DNA of 38,601 bases from an uncultured bacterium (GCA_902761035.1 CACWIW010000024.1:1-38601), one strand, 5' to 3'; counted from the stretch's first letter, positions 22,111 to 32,032 are shown. The notes: generated by a model from the letters alone, not told the origin. Numbers and translations: made by a program.

Positions 22111-24831
22111 TCAAACGTCGCGCAGACGGATGCGGTAGGCGAAGGCCTTCGCATCGCAGGTGATCTTGAGGACATTGCCCGACTGGCTCCAGGTCGACGT
22201 AGCGGCGCCCTTCTCCGGCTCGATCACGTCCACGCCCGCTACCGCGCGGCCCGCCGCGCCGAACGCGGCGAGATCGATCTCGGCGGTGAAGGCTTTGGAA
22301 TGCGGGAGCGGCGTGATCATCCAGTCCGCGAATCGAAACGCGCCGTCCGTCTTCACGCCGCCGAAATCCACGGTGCGCCCGACGGGCAGTTCGCGCGCTT
22401 CGACGAACATCCCCTTCGGCGACTTCGCGAACGCGCAGCGTACGCCGTCCTTCTCCACCACGCCGCTTATCGTGTTGCGCGTACGCGCGTAGTAGCCGTA
22501 AGGCGGCAGCACGACGCCGTTCGGCAGACTCCACGCCGCGTTCGTCTGACGGTTCACCCACACCTCTCCGCCGTCGGAGAAGAAGGAATGCTGACGGTGG
22601 ATGTTGCCCTCGTACTTCAGGTCGAGGAACTCGGCGCGGCCCAGCTCGGCGCAGGCGTCGTGCTGGAGCCAGTAGGTCTTCACCGCGTTACGCGAGAACG
22701 GCCCGTCGCTCATCGGGTTGCGTCCGCCGATGATGCAGTTGGAGAGATAGTCGTCGGAGGCGTAGCCGTGGAGCTGGGCGTTGCCGCCCTTTCCCCCCTG
22801 ATAGCGAATGCCGAGACCACCCGCGAAGAGCACGTAGTACCCGTGCGTGACGATGTCATGCCACGGCGTGCGCTCGCTGTCTGCGAATCTTCCCCTGCCG
22901 ATCAGCTGCGGCGCGCCGATGTGGTCGCTCTCCCCGGCATCGGCAATGCCCACGAGGTGATCCTGTCCGCCTTCGCTCACGCACACCATGTCGGGACGCT
23001 GGCAATACTGGCGGTACAGCTGGAAGCCGCGGCCCCAATTCGCCGAGGTTTCGTTCTTCGAGTGGAAACGTCCCGCGCGGTCAAGGTAGTCGAACGGACA
23101 GAGTGCCGTGAACACGTCGATGCAAATCGCATCGGGGTCGCACCCCGCCTTCAGCAGCTTCGCGTTTCGGATGCACCAGGGGTGGAACGCGTGCGGTGCC
23201 CAGCGATAGGAGCGCGCATGGCGCCAGGCGTTGAACCATGCACGTTGCGGGGTTCCGTCCAGGTTGAACACCGTGAGGTCGTACGAGTAGCCTTCGCAGT
23301 CGGGATAGATGTCCGTGTAGTTGTCGTGCAGGCAGAAGAGGATCCCCGCGGCACGACACGCCTCGCGCAACGCGACGAGCGAAGCCTCGCCGCCGGCGGG
23401 CGGATAGATGTCCGGCAGGCGGAAGTCGTAGCCCCAGCGCTGCCAGACGTGCTGTACGAAGATCGAATCGTTGAGCCCGTACTTCGCCGCCTGCGCGATG
23501 CCTGCCGTCTCCATCGCATAGTCGCACCCCCACAGGTCGAGACACATGCGCGAACCAAGCGCGGCGTGTCCGGGACTCGCCTTGTAGCCCGCAACGGCGC
23601 GGAAGCGGCGTCCCGCCTCGAACGAGCCCTTCGACGAGGGCACGAACGTGAACGTGGCATCATGGTGTGCATGGAGCGAGAAGAGATTCCGCTCGCCGTC
23701 GCAGACGACAGAATCCTGCACCACGTCCACGGCCTGCACCACGGAAAGTCCGTTCGCGTAGTCCGCGCCCACATGGCGCGTGGAGAGGCGAGATCCGTGC
23801 GCGACAAACGTGAATGCCCTCGGCCCCTCAATGACGTTGCCGAAGCCCATATACACGCGGTGCGGCTTCTCGGATGCCGGCCCCACGGCCAGGTCCACAA
23901 TACGCGGAAATCCCGTCGCGTCGCGCGTCACGCCTGGAATCGACCAGGAGATGCGCAAGGTGCCTTTCTCCTCGTGGATGGACGCCTTCGCCTCAGGCGG
24001 GGCGGAGCCGTCGCCCGTATCGACTCGCGCCGTGAAGCCCCGGAACACCATCGACTTCTCGCCGTCCGTAAACGCAAGCGCGCCGTCGATGAAGCCGCGA
24101 TCACCGTAGGCGACGCCAGCGCCGTACACGACGCCATTGGCGTCCAGGCGCCAGCGCCCCGCCGCAGGATCCGTCCCGGCCGTGCGCGCCGCCTTCGCCG
24201 CCGCGAGCGCAGTCGCACAGCGAGCTTTCCAGTCGGCCTCGTCCGGCACCTTCGGCTGCGGACCGAGCTTCGGCGCGGACACCTTCCGCCCAGGACGCGG
24301 CGCATGGGGGTTCTTGTACATGAAGACCGCGACCGGATGCGGGGCGTCCTCCTTCTTCACGCCGTTAGGCGTGAAGCGCGCATGGACGGGATAGAGGGCG
24401 TTGAGCGCACGCGGACGCGCCGTGCCGGTGAAGAGCAGCTCCTTCTTCTCGCCGGACTCGAGAACAATGGGGCCTTTCGGATAAGCCACGTCCCAGCCAT
24501 CGTTCATCCACACATCCAGCTTGAGGGGACCTTGCGGGCCTGACACGTCCCAGTCGTCGTTCATCCACACCTCCAGCTCGCCGGCGATGGGCATGCCCGT
24601 CCTGTTCTCCAGCGTCACGGGGAAGGTACGCGGCGCACCGGCCTGCACCTCGGTGACGCCCAGCGGCCAGGCGTACGGATTCTTGCCGGGGCGCTCGGTT
24701 TTCTGCGGGAACGAACCGATCTCCACCCTCACGCCGCACCGCTCCTCGACGGGCGCAAGGTACGCGGAAGCCGTAAACGCAACCGCCACCGCGCAGAATA
24801 GTGCCAGCGACCTCATTTTGCACATACTCAT
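22111..24831 (-). CDS. Secreted putative glycosidase, TIM-barrel type
   Basis: The 906-residue product has a signal peptide (MRSLALFCAVAVAFTASA) and a beta-rich N-terminal region with a 19-residue tandem duplication. A catalytic-looking domain follows. Around residue 502 it shows HDNYTD, around 572 CIDVFT and around 619 VSEGG. The same three motifs in the same order occur in the 943-residue protein at the start of this operon. Asp and Glu in such positions fit a retaining glycosidase nucleophile and acid/base, but the GH family is not certain; GH101- or DUF5696-like proteins are possibilities. The ATG overlaps the esterase stop (ATGA); other ATGs lie at 24825 and 24816. It is the last gene of the operon. 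Confidence 0.75.
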   Translation of the reverse strand: MSMCKMRSLALFCAVAVAFTASAYLAPVEERCGVRVEIGSFPQKTERPGKNPYAWPLGVTEVQAGAPRTFPVTLENRTGMPIAGELEVWMNDDWDVSGPQGPLKLDVWMNDGWDVAYPKGPIVLESGEKKELLFTGTARPRALNALYPVHARFTPNGVKKEDAPHPVAVFMYKNPHAPRPGRKVSAPKLGPQPKVPDEADWKARCATALAAAKAARTAGTDPAAGRWRLDANGVVYGAGVAYGDRGFIDGALAFTDGEKSMVFRGFTARVDTGDGSAPPEAKASIHEEKGTLRISWSIPGVTRDATGFPRIVDLAVGPASEKPHRVYMGFGNVIEGPRAFTFVAHGSRLSTRHVGADYANGLSVVQAVDVVQDSVVCDGERNLFSLHAHHDATFTFVPSSKGSFEAGRRFRAVAGYKASPGHAALGSRMCLDLWGCDYAMETAGIAQAAKYGLNDSIFVQHVWQRWGYDFRLPDIYPPAGGEASLVALREACRAAGILFCLHDNYTDIYPDCEGYSYDLTVFNLDGTPQRAWFNAWRHARSYRWAPHAFHPWCIRNAKLLKAGCDPDAICIDVFTALCPFDYLDRAGRFHSKNETSANWGRGFQLYRQYCQRPDMVCVSEGGQDHLVGIADAGESDHIGAPQLIGRGRFADSERTPWHDIVTHGYYVLFAGGLGIRYQGGKGGNAQLHGYASDDYLSNCIIGGRNPMSDGPFSRNAVKTYWLQHDACAELGRAEFLDLKYEGNIHRQHSFFSDGGEVWVNRQTNAAWSLPNGVVLPPYGYYARTRNTISGVVEKDGVRCAFAKSPKGMFVEARELPVGRTVDFGGVKTDGAFRFADWMITPLPHSKAFTAEIDLAAFGAAGRAVAGVDVIEPEKGAATSTWSQSGNVLKITCDAKAFAYRIRLRDV
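24467..24580 (-). repeat. 57-base tandem duplication in glycosidase gene
   Basis: Two adjacent 57-base units encode VWMNDDWDVSGPQGP- and VWMNDGWDVAYPKGP-type segments of 19 residues. The left 36 bases of each unit are nearly identical. Confidence 0.7.
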
Positions 24832-25931
24832 CGCTTCCCGGCAAGGTCGGAAATGACCGGCGCAAGAATGGCGGCCATGTGCGCGAAGGCCTCGTCGTTC
24901 GGATGCACGCCGTCCATGGACACCTCGTCGCTCCCGTACAGGTCCTGTCCGGGTAGATAGCGGAAATTGGCATGGCGGGCCGCGACCTTCTTCGAAAGCT
25001 CCGCGAAGAGCCGCGTCTTCTCCTCGTCGTTGTGCGAGACGTCGGGCCTGAGCCATCCGTTCAGCACCGGCGGCGCGCCCACCAGCAGCACGGGCGTCGT
25101 GGGACGCTTGGAGCACAGCTCGTCGAAGAACGCCTCGAAGTTTTGCTTGATTAGGTCGGGCGACAGGTTGTGGTACGGATCGCACACGTAGACCGCCGCG
25201 TCAAGTTCCGCCAGCATCGTCGCCGCCGCAGGGTCTAGACGCGCCCCGCCGGAGAATCCGAGGTTCACGAACGGCCTCTTCACCTTGCGCTCGAGACGCG
25301 ACGTGAGCGCGAGTCCGGGACGTATGTTGAACGCGCCGTGGATGATGCTCGTGCCGTAATAGACGACGGGCCTCTCCTTTCGCGGCGGAATGAGCTTCGT
25401 CGTGGACGCAGCGTCAACGCCCAGCTTGAGAGACGCGAGCCGGTTCCTCAGCGGCAGGTAGAGACGGAAACGCCGGACTTGCTTCGGGAGCTTGCTCACG
25501 AGCGGGTATTCCACGTTCTTTCCCCAGCGGACACCATGTCCCGCCGCAGCGGCCCAGCGCCAATCTCCGCGCGCCGCGTCGAACACGTACAAATCGGTTC
25601 CGACGAAGGCGGAGCTGTTGAAGTTGTTCTCGCCGAAACCATGTTTCGCGAACGCCGTCCGCACGGCGACCGACGTCGTGTCGCTTTCGAACTCGAAGAA
25701 CTCGCCGGTTGACGACATGCCGTTTCCCCACACGCGCGGCAAGTCCTTTGCAAAGCGCTTCGGGATGCGGTCGAACGGCAGTTCCGTGTCGCTCCAGCCG
25801 CGCCCTTCCACGTCCTTGCCGCCGATGTCGATCCACGTGCATCCCGCACCTGTACCCGCCTTCAGAGGCGTCGCCGCCCACGCCGCCATTAGGCATGTTG
25901 CCGCCACTGCTATCTGTGTTCTCATGTTCAT
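24828..25931 (-). CDS. Secreted SGNH/GDSL-family hydrolase (carbohydrate esterase-like)
   Basis: The 367-residue product carries a signal peptide (IAVAATCLMAAWA) and an N-terminal jelly-roll-like part. The SGNH domain follows, with GTSI (Ser 195) as block I, NLGFSGGARLD as block II, DPYHNLS near block III, and MDGVHPND (Asp 340, His 343) as block V. Enzymes of this layout commonly remove acetyl or other acyl groups from polysaccharides. It follows the heparinase-type gene by 38 bases and overlaps the next glycosidase gene by four bases. The exact ester substrate is unknown. Confidence 0.85.
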   Translation of the reverse strand: MNMRTQIAVAATCLMAAWAATPLKAGTGAGCTWIDIGGKDVEGRGWSDTELPFDRIPKRFAKDLPRVWGNGMSSTGEFFEFESDTTSVAVRTAFAKHGFGENNFNSSAFVGTDLYVFDAARGDWRWAAAAGHGVRWGKNVEYPLVSKLPKQVRRFRLYLPLRNRLASLKLGVDAASTTKLIPPRKERPVVYYGTSIIHGAFNIRPGLALTSRLERKVKRPFVNLGFSGGARLDPAAATMLAELDAAVYVCDPYHNLSPDLIKQNFEAFFDELCSKRPTTPVLLVGAPPVLNGWLRPDVSHNDEEKTRLFAELSKKVAARHANFRYLPGQDLYGSDEVSMDGVHPNDEAFAHMAAILAPVISDLAGKR

Positions 25932-25969
25932 TTTCAGACTTCCTTTCTTGCTTTGTTAAGTATTGCGCA

Positions 25970-27844
25970 CTACTTGACGGGCCGCAAGACCGTCCGGAAC
26001 CGATGCGTCTTTCCCTTCGGCGCCTTCACGAAAACGGTCGTTGCGGGACGGACCGTCGGCACTTGGTACTCGCGGCCCACGAACCACCCGGCCATTGAGG
26101 GCTTGAGGCGTCCGGAAACCGCCTCCGCACGCTCGCCGCCATCACCGCCGATCTCCATCTCAAGCGCGTATTTCTTCCCCGCGCCGTAGTCCGCCCGCAC
26201 GCGCCTGCCGTCCGCCGAGACGACGACGTTCGTGGTGTCGAGCTGGAAGAGGAGCGTGTAGTCGTGTTCCTTACCGTCGGCGGATTCCGCCACGTCGCAG
26301 ATGGTGATCACGTCGCGCTTCTTGTCGAACGTGATCTCGCGGCGCTGCTTCGCGAGCTTAAAGCGCTTTGGACCGAACTCCTGGTCGTAGATTCCAAAGG
26401 CGAAGTCCTCGTCCTTGGTCGAGCGCCATCCGGCGTCAATGGGCGCGGTGACGCGCCTCGGATTCAGACGGTTCTGCGCAAGGACATCGACGAGCAGCGT
26501 GTTGTGGTCGTACCCCGAAAGGCCGTAGCCCCTTCTTCTGGAAGCCTCGTACTGTCCACCTCCGTCGTCGAACACAAGGCACTCGTTCCCCTTCCACAGC
26601 ACGAAGGAAAGCTTGTCCTGATGCCAATGCCCCATTCCAAGAGGCCCCACGTCGAACGCAAGGTACGTCGCGTCGGACGTCCAGTCCGTGCGCATCGCGG
26701 CGAATCCCGAATACGGCAGGTAGCGCGACGCCGTCTCGCCCTTCGGCGGTTCGCCCTCGCGCCCGTTGGTGACAAGCCACAGGAAGTCGCGCCGCTCCGG
26801 GAATATCTTCGCGGCAGCGGAAAGCGACGAGGCCAGCGGATCGGTGAAGGTGTCGTTGAAGTTCGGCAGGGTGAAGGCCGGCGTCACGAGCGCGAGCGGA
26901 CCCTCCGTGCCAAGGCGGAGCGTATCGAGGAAGTCCTTGGGGATCTCGTGTCCGAACCCGAAGGCCTGTGCGCGCAGATACAGCCGCGTCGCGGAGGAAT
27001 GGAACACCTGGTGGTAGTTCGGCGACAGCTCGTAGTGAAGCCCGTCAGGCAGGATCTGCGCCTTGATCGCCTGCGAAAACACGCGAAGCGCCTCGCGGCG
27101 GATCGACTCCGAGTCCTCGAACTCCGGGAAGTCGAGCGCGAAGAAGTACGCGCCCGTCATCTCCATCAAGAGCCAGTTCCCGCGCGTAGGATGCGCAATC
27201 AGGTGACGCGCCTGCGCGTGTGCCGACTTGATGAAGGCGAGGAGCAGCTCGTCCGTAAACGCAGGCGACTTCCTGAACGTCTCGAACGCGACGCTCCACG
27301 AACCCATCAGACGGATGCCCTCCTCGATGGTGCGCCACGGAGAGCCCCTGTCGTTGTATCCGCGCTCCGGCGGGACACCGCCCGTCTGCTTCAGCCAGTC
27401 GGAGAACTGCTGCGCGAAGGCGCGGGCGTACTTCTCGTCGCCGGTGCGCGTGTAGGCCCGCGCGAGGGCGGTCCAGAACGACATCCGGTTGAGCTGCCAA
27501 GTCCACTCGGGATTGTACGGGCCCTTCTTCGCCGAGGCGTCGAAGAGCCAGTCCACGCGGTTGGACGGGAACGCCCAGGTGACGCCCACGACCTCTATCT
27601 CGCCCTTCACGATGCGGTCGACCTCCCCGAGGTCGCGCGCCGCGTCCCGCGCGAACACGCCGGAGTCAATCTCCGGCTTCGCAGGGCGCGAACGGAAATA
27701 CGCGGCGGGCGGCAGCGCGTCCGCCGTCGCAGCGCAGATTACAGTCGCCGCAAGCGCAATCCCTGCAAATACATGAGAGCGATGAACCCCCCGGCTTGTC
27801 AGCTGGCAGACTCTGTCCATTTGAGATTTATTCAATTTTCGCAT
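25970..27844 (-). CDS. Heparinase II/III-family polysaccharide lyase
   Basis: Heparinase II/III-type lyases cut uronic-acid-containing polysaccharides by beta-elimination. The product (624 residues from ATG 27844) has a signal peptide near FAGIALAATVICAATADA. An alpha/alpha-toroid domain follows (PERGYNDRGSPWRTIEEGIR, GNWLLMEMTGAYF, LSPNYHQVFHSSA). The beta-sandwich domain carries the conserved GHWHQDKLSF motif and VFDDGGGQYE. The Tyr and His in LSPNYHQ and the His in GHWHQD fit the known catalytic region. The start is uncertain: the frame is open to 27928, and ATG 27820 is an alternative. It lies 56 bases after the tyrosine phosphatase gene. The substrate is not determined by sequence. Confidence 0.9.
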   Translation of the reverse strand: MRKLNKSQMDRVCQLTSRGVHRSHVFAGIALAATVICAATADALPPAAYFRSRPAKPEIDSGVFARDAARDLGEVDRIVKGEIEVVGVTWAFPSNRVDWLFDASAKKGPYNPEWTWQLNRMSFWTALARAYTRTGDEKYARAFAQQFSDWLKQTGGVPPERGYNDRGSPWRTIEEGIRLMGSWSVAFETFRKSPAFTDELLLAFIKSAHAQARHLIAHPTRGNWLLMEMTGAYFFALDFPEFEDSESIRREALRVFSQAIKAQILPDGLHYELSPNYHQVFHSSATRLYLRAQAFGFGHEIPKDFLDTLRLGTEGPLALVTPAFTLPNFNDTFTDPLASSLSAAAKIFPERRDFLWLVTNGREGEPPKGETASRYLPYSGFAAMRTDWTSDATYLAFDVGPLGMGHWHQDKLSFVLWKGNECLVFDDGGGQYEASRRRGYGLSGYDHNTLLVDVLAQNRLNPRRVTAPIDAGWRSTKDEDFAFGIYDQEFGPKRFKLAKQRREITFDKKRDVITICDVAESADGKEHDYTLLFQLDTTNVVVSADGRRVRADYGAGKKYALEMEIGGDGGERAEAVSGRLKPSMAGWFVGREYQVPTVRPATTVFVKAPKGKTHRFRTVLRPVK

Positions 27845-27900
27845 GGCGGACAGTTTAGCAAAAATTCCGTTACTCCACCACTCAGTATGGCCTAAGCGCG

Positions 27901-29193
27901 TTAGTCTTGAGGAGCGTCTCGTATACAAGGCAGTTCCAGCATGATGGACCTAAACGCCGCAATCTCCTCCTCCGTCACGCCGCAGTTGAGCAGGTAAAGC
28001 TCGATCCGGCGCCGAAGCGCGTCGCCCGGCTTGCCGTACTGCGCAAACCCTGCGTCGAAATGTTGCGTTCCGCGTCCGTGCTTCGGATCCTCCACGCCGG
28101 GGATGTTCCCTTCGTTGTAGAACGTCGATTCGTAGTCGCGCTCAAGATCCTCCTTCTCGACGCCGAGAACGCCGTTCAGCACGTAGGCGAGTGACCCGGT
28201 GCGGTCCGCCCCGCCGATGCAGTGGAAGTAGATCGGATAGTTCTTCCTGTCGCAGAACAACCGGAAGTTCTCCGCCATCGTCTTCTTGCCGCTTGTGTGG
28301 AACATCCCCGAATAGTAGGGCGAAGTGGTGGCGCGTTTGACCAGCCTCACGCTCTGCCCCAGCGGAGAAGCGTCCAGCCGCCCCGTCTCCTTGCTCCCGC
28401 GCAAATCGAGGTCCGTCTTGATGCCGAGCGTGCCGGTCATGTACGCGACGTCCTCCACCGTCAGGCGGATGCGCCCCCTGTCGAGTCCTGAAATGCTGTT
28501 CTCGTTGAGGCCCTGTCCGCGGAATGCCATTCCCGTGCGCACGCGACGTCCGCCGGCAGCCTTCCATCCGCCGAGGTCGCGCACGTTCTTCGTCTTGCCC
28601 TCCAGCTCGATCCAGCGCGGCGGCTCGGCAGACGTCGCAAACCGCGCCACGGACGAAATGTTCCCGTGCTTCGCCCGCCCGCACTTGCACACGTCGGGAT
28701 ACGTGAAGCCGCAGTCGTGCCCAGGACACGACACGTTACTCCACACCTGCCAGTAGTAGGTCTTCCCAAGGTCGAGGTTCGCGAACGGCACTTCGTACGA
28801 CCAGGCCTGCTCGCCGGAGGCGTCCTTCGCTCCCTTCTTCGCCCAATCTTTTTCAAGCCACAGTTCCCGCGCGTCCGAGAGGTCGGATTTCTCCGCAAGC
28901 TTTATGCGCCAAGGCCCGTCTTCGCCCGCCGTAGTCTTCCACTTCAGCACAAGCGGACGCTGACGCCGCCACGAATTGCGCGTCGCCCGGGCATCCAATC
29001 TCTTGAGCACCTGCTGACGCTCCACGCGGGTCTTCCCTGCCAGCACCTTTCCTTGCTCCTCTGGGAGCAATTGGAAAACCTCGCCGTCCGCGGGCGCAAC
29101 AGGCACGACCTCCGCCCGGCCTGACAACGACGAGCCTACCGTCAGCGCGACAACAATAAGAAACGCGAAACGAACTATAGTATGCTTTCCCAT
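27901..29193 (-). CDS. Secreted tyrosine-type protein phosphatase
   Basis: The 430-residue product has a signal peptide and an N-terminal region of about 200 residues with a Fn3-like layout (YEVPFANLDLGKTYYWQVW). A phosphatase domain follows, containing NVRDLGGW, the TDLDLRGSKE segment and the catalytic loop HCIGGADRTG (Cys about residue 325, Arg about 331). This C-x5-R loop is that of the bacterial Tyr-phosphatase/PTP-like family, which acts on phosphotyrosine, inositol phosphates or other phosphate esters. It begins seven bases after the glycosidase gene, with AGAGG inside that gene's end as the ribosome-binding site. Its placement among exported glycan enzymes suggests a phosphorylated polysaccharide, as inference. 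Confidence 0.85.
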   Translation of the reverse strand: MGKHTIVRFAFLIVVALTVGSSLSGRAEVVPVAPADGEVFQLLPEEQGKVLAGKTRVERQQVLKRLDARATRNSWRRQRPLVLKWKTTAGEDGPWRIKLAEKSDLSDARELWLEKDWAKKGAKDASGEQAWSYEVPFANLDLGKTYYWQVWSNVSCPGHDCGFTYPDVCKCGRAKHGNISSVARFATSAEPPRWIELEGKTKNVRDLGGWKAAGGRRVRTGMAFRGQGLNENSISGLDRGRIRLTVEDVAYMTGTLGIKTDLDLRGSKETGRLDASPLGQSVRLVKRATTSPYYSGMFHTSGKKTMAENFRLFCDRKNYPIYFHCIGGADRTGSLAYVLNGVLGVEKEDLERDYESTFYNEGNIPGVEDPKHGRGTQHFDAGFAQYGKPGDALRRRIELYLLNCGVTEEEIAAFRSIMLELPCIRDAPQD

Positions 29194-29200
29194 ACGTAAA

Positions 29201-32032
29201 TTATTCCTCTTTTAGATAGCCTTCAATGACACAAGCCGCGTTCGGTTCGCGCCAGGAGGCGGGTTTCGCAACGCGGTACGAAAAGGCACCTTTCATGCGG
29301 GCGAGAAGCGTCCGCCCCGTTTCCACGGTGAACGGCGCAGGGCCGATTTCCTTGCCCGCCTCGTCGAGCGCGGTCACGGACGCCGCCGCATACGGCAGCA
29401 TGAAGAAACTTCCCTTACAGAGAAATACCTCGTCCGTACCATCGCTGTTCAGGAGACGGTACATTCTTCCGTTCGTGCCGCCGAAGGGTGTAACGGCGCG
29501 TGTATCGTATGCGTTTAAGTACGCGTAATCCGGCGCGACTGAAAGATCGAGCCTTCCGCCGCCCTTCCACGTTGCGCCCGACACTACGCACGCCGAGCCG
29601 TCGCCAGCATTCGCAAAGAATCCGTTCGGCGGCAACACGAGCCATCTGCCGTTCCTCTTGAACAACATAGGACAGTCGGTGGAGCCGTTGGCCGCAGTCT
29701 GCGTGCCATCCGCGTATTTCACCGCCACCTGTGAGCGTCGGTAGATGCCCGAGGCGACGGCGGCGGAAGTATCGAGCAGGTTCCCGTCGGCGTCCGCATA
29801 GCGGATTTCCTTCGCGTCCGACTTGCAGTAGTGGCGGCCCGTGCCGAGAAGCATGAAGTAGCTCTGGTCCTCGTCCTCGGAATTGCCCTTCATGAAGAAT
29901 CCCTGATGCCCGAACGCGACCGTGGCGGCGAGGAATCGGTCGCGCCACGCGATGCGACTGGGTGCCTTGTAGGTCTTCGGATAGAACATCGCGGGGTAAC
30001 CCATGCCGAAGTTGTTGCAGAGCGGGTGGAGACGCAACAAGTCGAAATCGACGAGCCAGGGTTCCTCGAAGAGACGCGCCTTCTGGTCCTGCGCGTAGTT
30101 GCCGTCCACAAGCCCGCAGTAGAGGTACTGGCTCTGCCCTTCCGAATAGACGGGGCCGTTCAGCACCCTGCGCTCGAAGTCGAGGAGTTCGCCAAAAGAG
30201 TAGAACGTAGCGGCAAACGTCCCCGCGCCTGGCACGCGCGCATCGTAGTCCGTGCGCTGCCAGGGTGTCGTGCAGGTGTGGACGTCGCAGTAGGCGGTGT
30301 TGAAGTGGAACTTGCGCTGGAGTTCCGTCCAGATTTCCTCGCACGCCTCGTTGATCCACGCGGGTTTAGGGGCGTAACAACGGTTCCACGCCGTCAGGAA
30401 GTCAAGCGTGCGCAGACGCGTCACGCGGTCCGCGCTCCAGTATCCGTTGACGGGGGCGAAGTCGGTATAATTGTTGTAGGGGCCATACATGTAGCCGAGC
30501 TCGTCGATCATGAAGCGCGTGAAATCGCGCATGCCCTCGTCGCCGCCCTTGCCCGGCGCGGGACGCGTGCGGAACGTGAAGCTCTCGTTCTGGTCGCGCA
30601 TGCATGTCTCGTGGTCGTTCACGATGAGGTACTTGATGCCGCGCCGACGGCGTTCGCGCCAAAACGCCTTGTCCTTCTCGCGGTTGTTGGCGTGCATGAC
30701 AGACCACTGCCGCTCCGCCGTCACGGCACGCCAGGGCGATGGCGGGTTGGGGATGTTAGGCAGGACCTCCGCGAAGTTCGTGGAGACCGACCACACGAAC
30801 CGCTCGAACACGGGATTGCGCGCACCGTCGGTTTTCGGAAGATACTTCACCCCGCCGTTCGAGGCGACCGGCACGGGATGGTTCGTGGGAAACACCCACG
30901 AGGCGTTCGACTGCGTCCAGTCGACGGACGCGAGCAGGAAGAGCCGCCCGTCGCCCTTCCCCGCCGTGACGACGCACGGACGCCGGTACACGCCGTCGCC
31001 GTTTCCGCCGCACGTGTAGTAGGGAACGGGCGTGAACGCCACCTCGTCCGGATTTTCCATGCACCCGAAACGCACCTCCTCCACGCCCGCCGGCGCCTCG
31101 ACGTCCGCGACAAGAGAATTGGCGATGCGGTGGAACTTCACCTTCGAGCCCTTCGCTGCCGCCGCAGGGAACAACCCGCCGCCCTTCGCGAATTGAATCC
31201 ATCCGCCGCCATGACGGCGCACGGCGAGATCGTCCCACTTCGTCTGATCCTTCGGCAGCCTGAATTCGATACTGGCATCCTCCGCCACGATCGGAATGAT
31301 CGTCGTCGCAACGTTGGGGAACGGCAGACGCCCCTCGCCCGTGTTCAGTCCCTGCGGTTCGTTGGGGAATATCTGCACGCCGCGCTTGCGACGCGGCTTG
31401 AACGAAAGAGGATTGAACTCCTCCTTGTACACGGCGAGGCTCGTCAGTTCCAGCCACCGCCCACCCATTTCGTTTCCGCCGCGTAGGGTGAAACCTGTGA
31501 ACTTGCCACCATTCGCAACGCGTGCGGCGAAATGCGGCGCAAGGCGACGCTGTACGAGATGCCAGTTCCAATGGTTGAACTTGTGGAGGAACACCGAGAA
31601 CGGTTTTCCCGCCGCATCAATAAAATCAGCGGCTATGGAGAGTCGATCCTCCCACGGCACTTCTCGGAAGTTGTAGTAGGTATGGTTGCCCCAGATCCAG
31701 ACACTCACGGTATCGGAACCTGGCGGAATCGGAACCGGCGCGGGTGCCTTCAACTTGATGACGCCCTTCTTGCCGGGAATCTTGTAGGCGAGATGCGCCA
31801 CGCCGTCGCCGAAGAGGACGCGCTCGCAGGCGGTCGTGAACACAGCCGTCGCGCCCGTCGCCTCGCACGTCCAGCCGTCGGCCGAGACGAGCGGCAACAG
31901 CACCGGCCGGTCATCGGCTGTCCGGTGGGCCCAGTCGAATTCATACGGACGCGTCCCGGCTGGGCTCGGCAATACCACTGCCGCCGCTACGCAGATCGCC
32001 GCTGCGATCGTCATTAATTTGTCGCCCTTCAT
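29201..32032 (-). CDS. Large secreted putative glycosidase
   Basis: The 943-residue product has a signal peptide (MTIAAAICVAAAVVLPS) and beta-rich domains up to about residue 480. A domain follows with NNYTD (about 518), YCDVHT (about 582) and VYSEG (about 631), the same ordered motifs as in the 906-residue protein encoded downstream. The conserved Asp and Glu suit a retaining glycosidase, but this is not proven and the family could not be named. The C-terminal part is beta-rich. It is the first gene of the second operon. No strong promoter hexamers or Shine-Dalgarno are obvious; ATG 32014 is an alternative start. Confidence 0.7.
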   Translation of the reverse strand: MKGDKLMTIAAAICVAAAVVLPSPAGTRPYEFDWAHRTADDRPVLLPLVSADGWTCEATGATAVFTTACERVLFGDGVAHLAYKIPGKKGVIKLKAPAPVPIPPGSDTVSVWIWGNHTYYNFREVPWEDRLSIAADFIDAAGKPFSVFLHKFNHWNWHLVQRRLAPHFAARVANGGKFTGFTLRGGNEMGGRWLELTSLAVYKEEFNPLSFKPRRKRGVQIFPNEPQGLNTGEGRLPFPNVATTIIPIVAEDASIEFRLPKDQTKWDDLAVRRHGGGWIQFAKGGGLFPAAAAKGSKVKFHRIANSLVADVEAPAGVEEVRFGCMENPDEVAFTPVPYYTCGGNGDGVYRRPCVVTAGKGDGRLFLLASVDWTQSNASWVFPTNHPVPVASNGGVKYLPKTDGARNPVFERFVWSVSTNFAEVLPNIPNPPSPWRAVTAERQWSVMHANNREKDKAFWRERRRRGIKYLIVNDHETCMRDQNESFTFRTRPAPGKGGDEGMRDFTRFMIDELGYMYGPYNNYTDFAPVNGYWSADRVTRLRTLDFLTAWNRCYAPKPAWINEACEEIWTELQRKFHFNTAYCDVHTCTTPWQRTDYDARVPGAGTFAATFYSFGELLDFERRVLNGPVYSEGQSQYLYCGLVDGNYAQDQKARLFEEPWLVDFDLLRLHPLCNNFGMGYPAMFYPKTYKAPSRIAWRDRFLAATVAFGHQGFFMKGNSEDEDQSYFMLLGTGRHYCKSDAKEIRYADADGNLLDTSAAVASGIYRRSQVAVKYADGTQTAANGSTDCPMLFKRNGRWLVLPPNGFFANAGDGSACVVSGATWKGGGRLDLSVAPDYAYLNAYDTRAVTPFGGTNGRMYRLLNSDGTDEVFLCKGSFFMLPYAAASVTALDEAGKEIGPAPFTVETGRTLLARMKGAFSYRVAKPASWREPNAACVIEGYLKEE

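Noticed and set aside
22078..24543. 821-codon plus-strand open frame
   Set aside because: It is antisense to the 906-residue secreted protein, which has a signal peptide and operon context. The plus-strand product is Arg/His/Val-rich without domains, as expected of a G+C-rich shadow frame.
26264..27895. 543-codon plus-strand open frame
   Set aside because: Antisense to the well-supported heparinase-type gene; composition typical of a shadow frame.
29831..31486. 551-codon plus-strand open frame
   Set aside because: Antisense to the 943-residue protein; biased composition, no domain, no ribosome-binding site.
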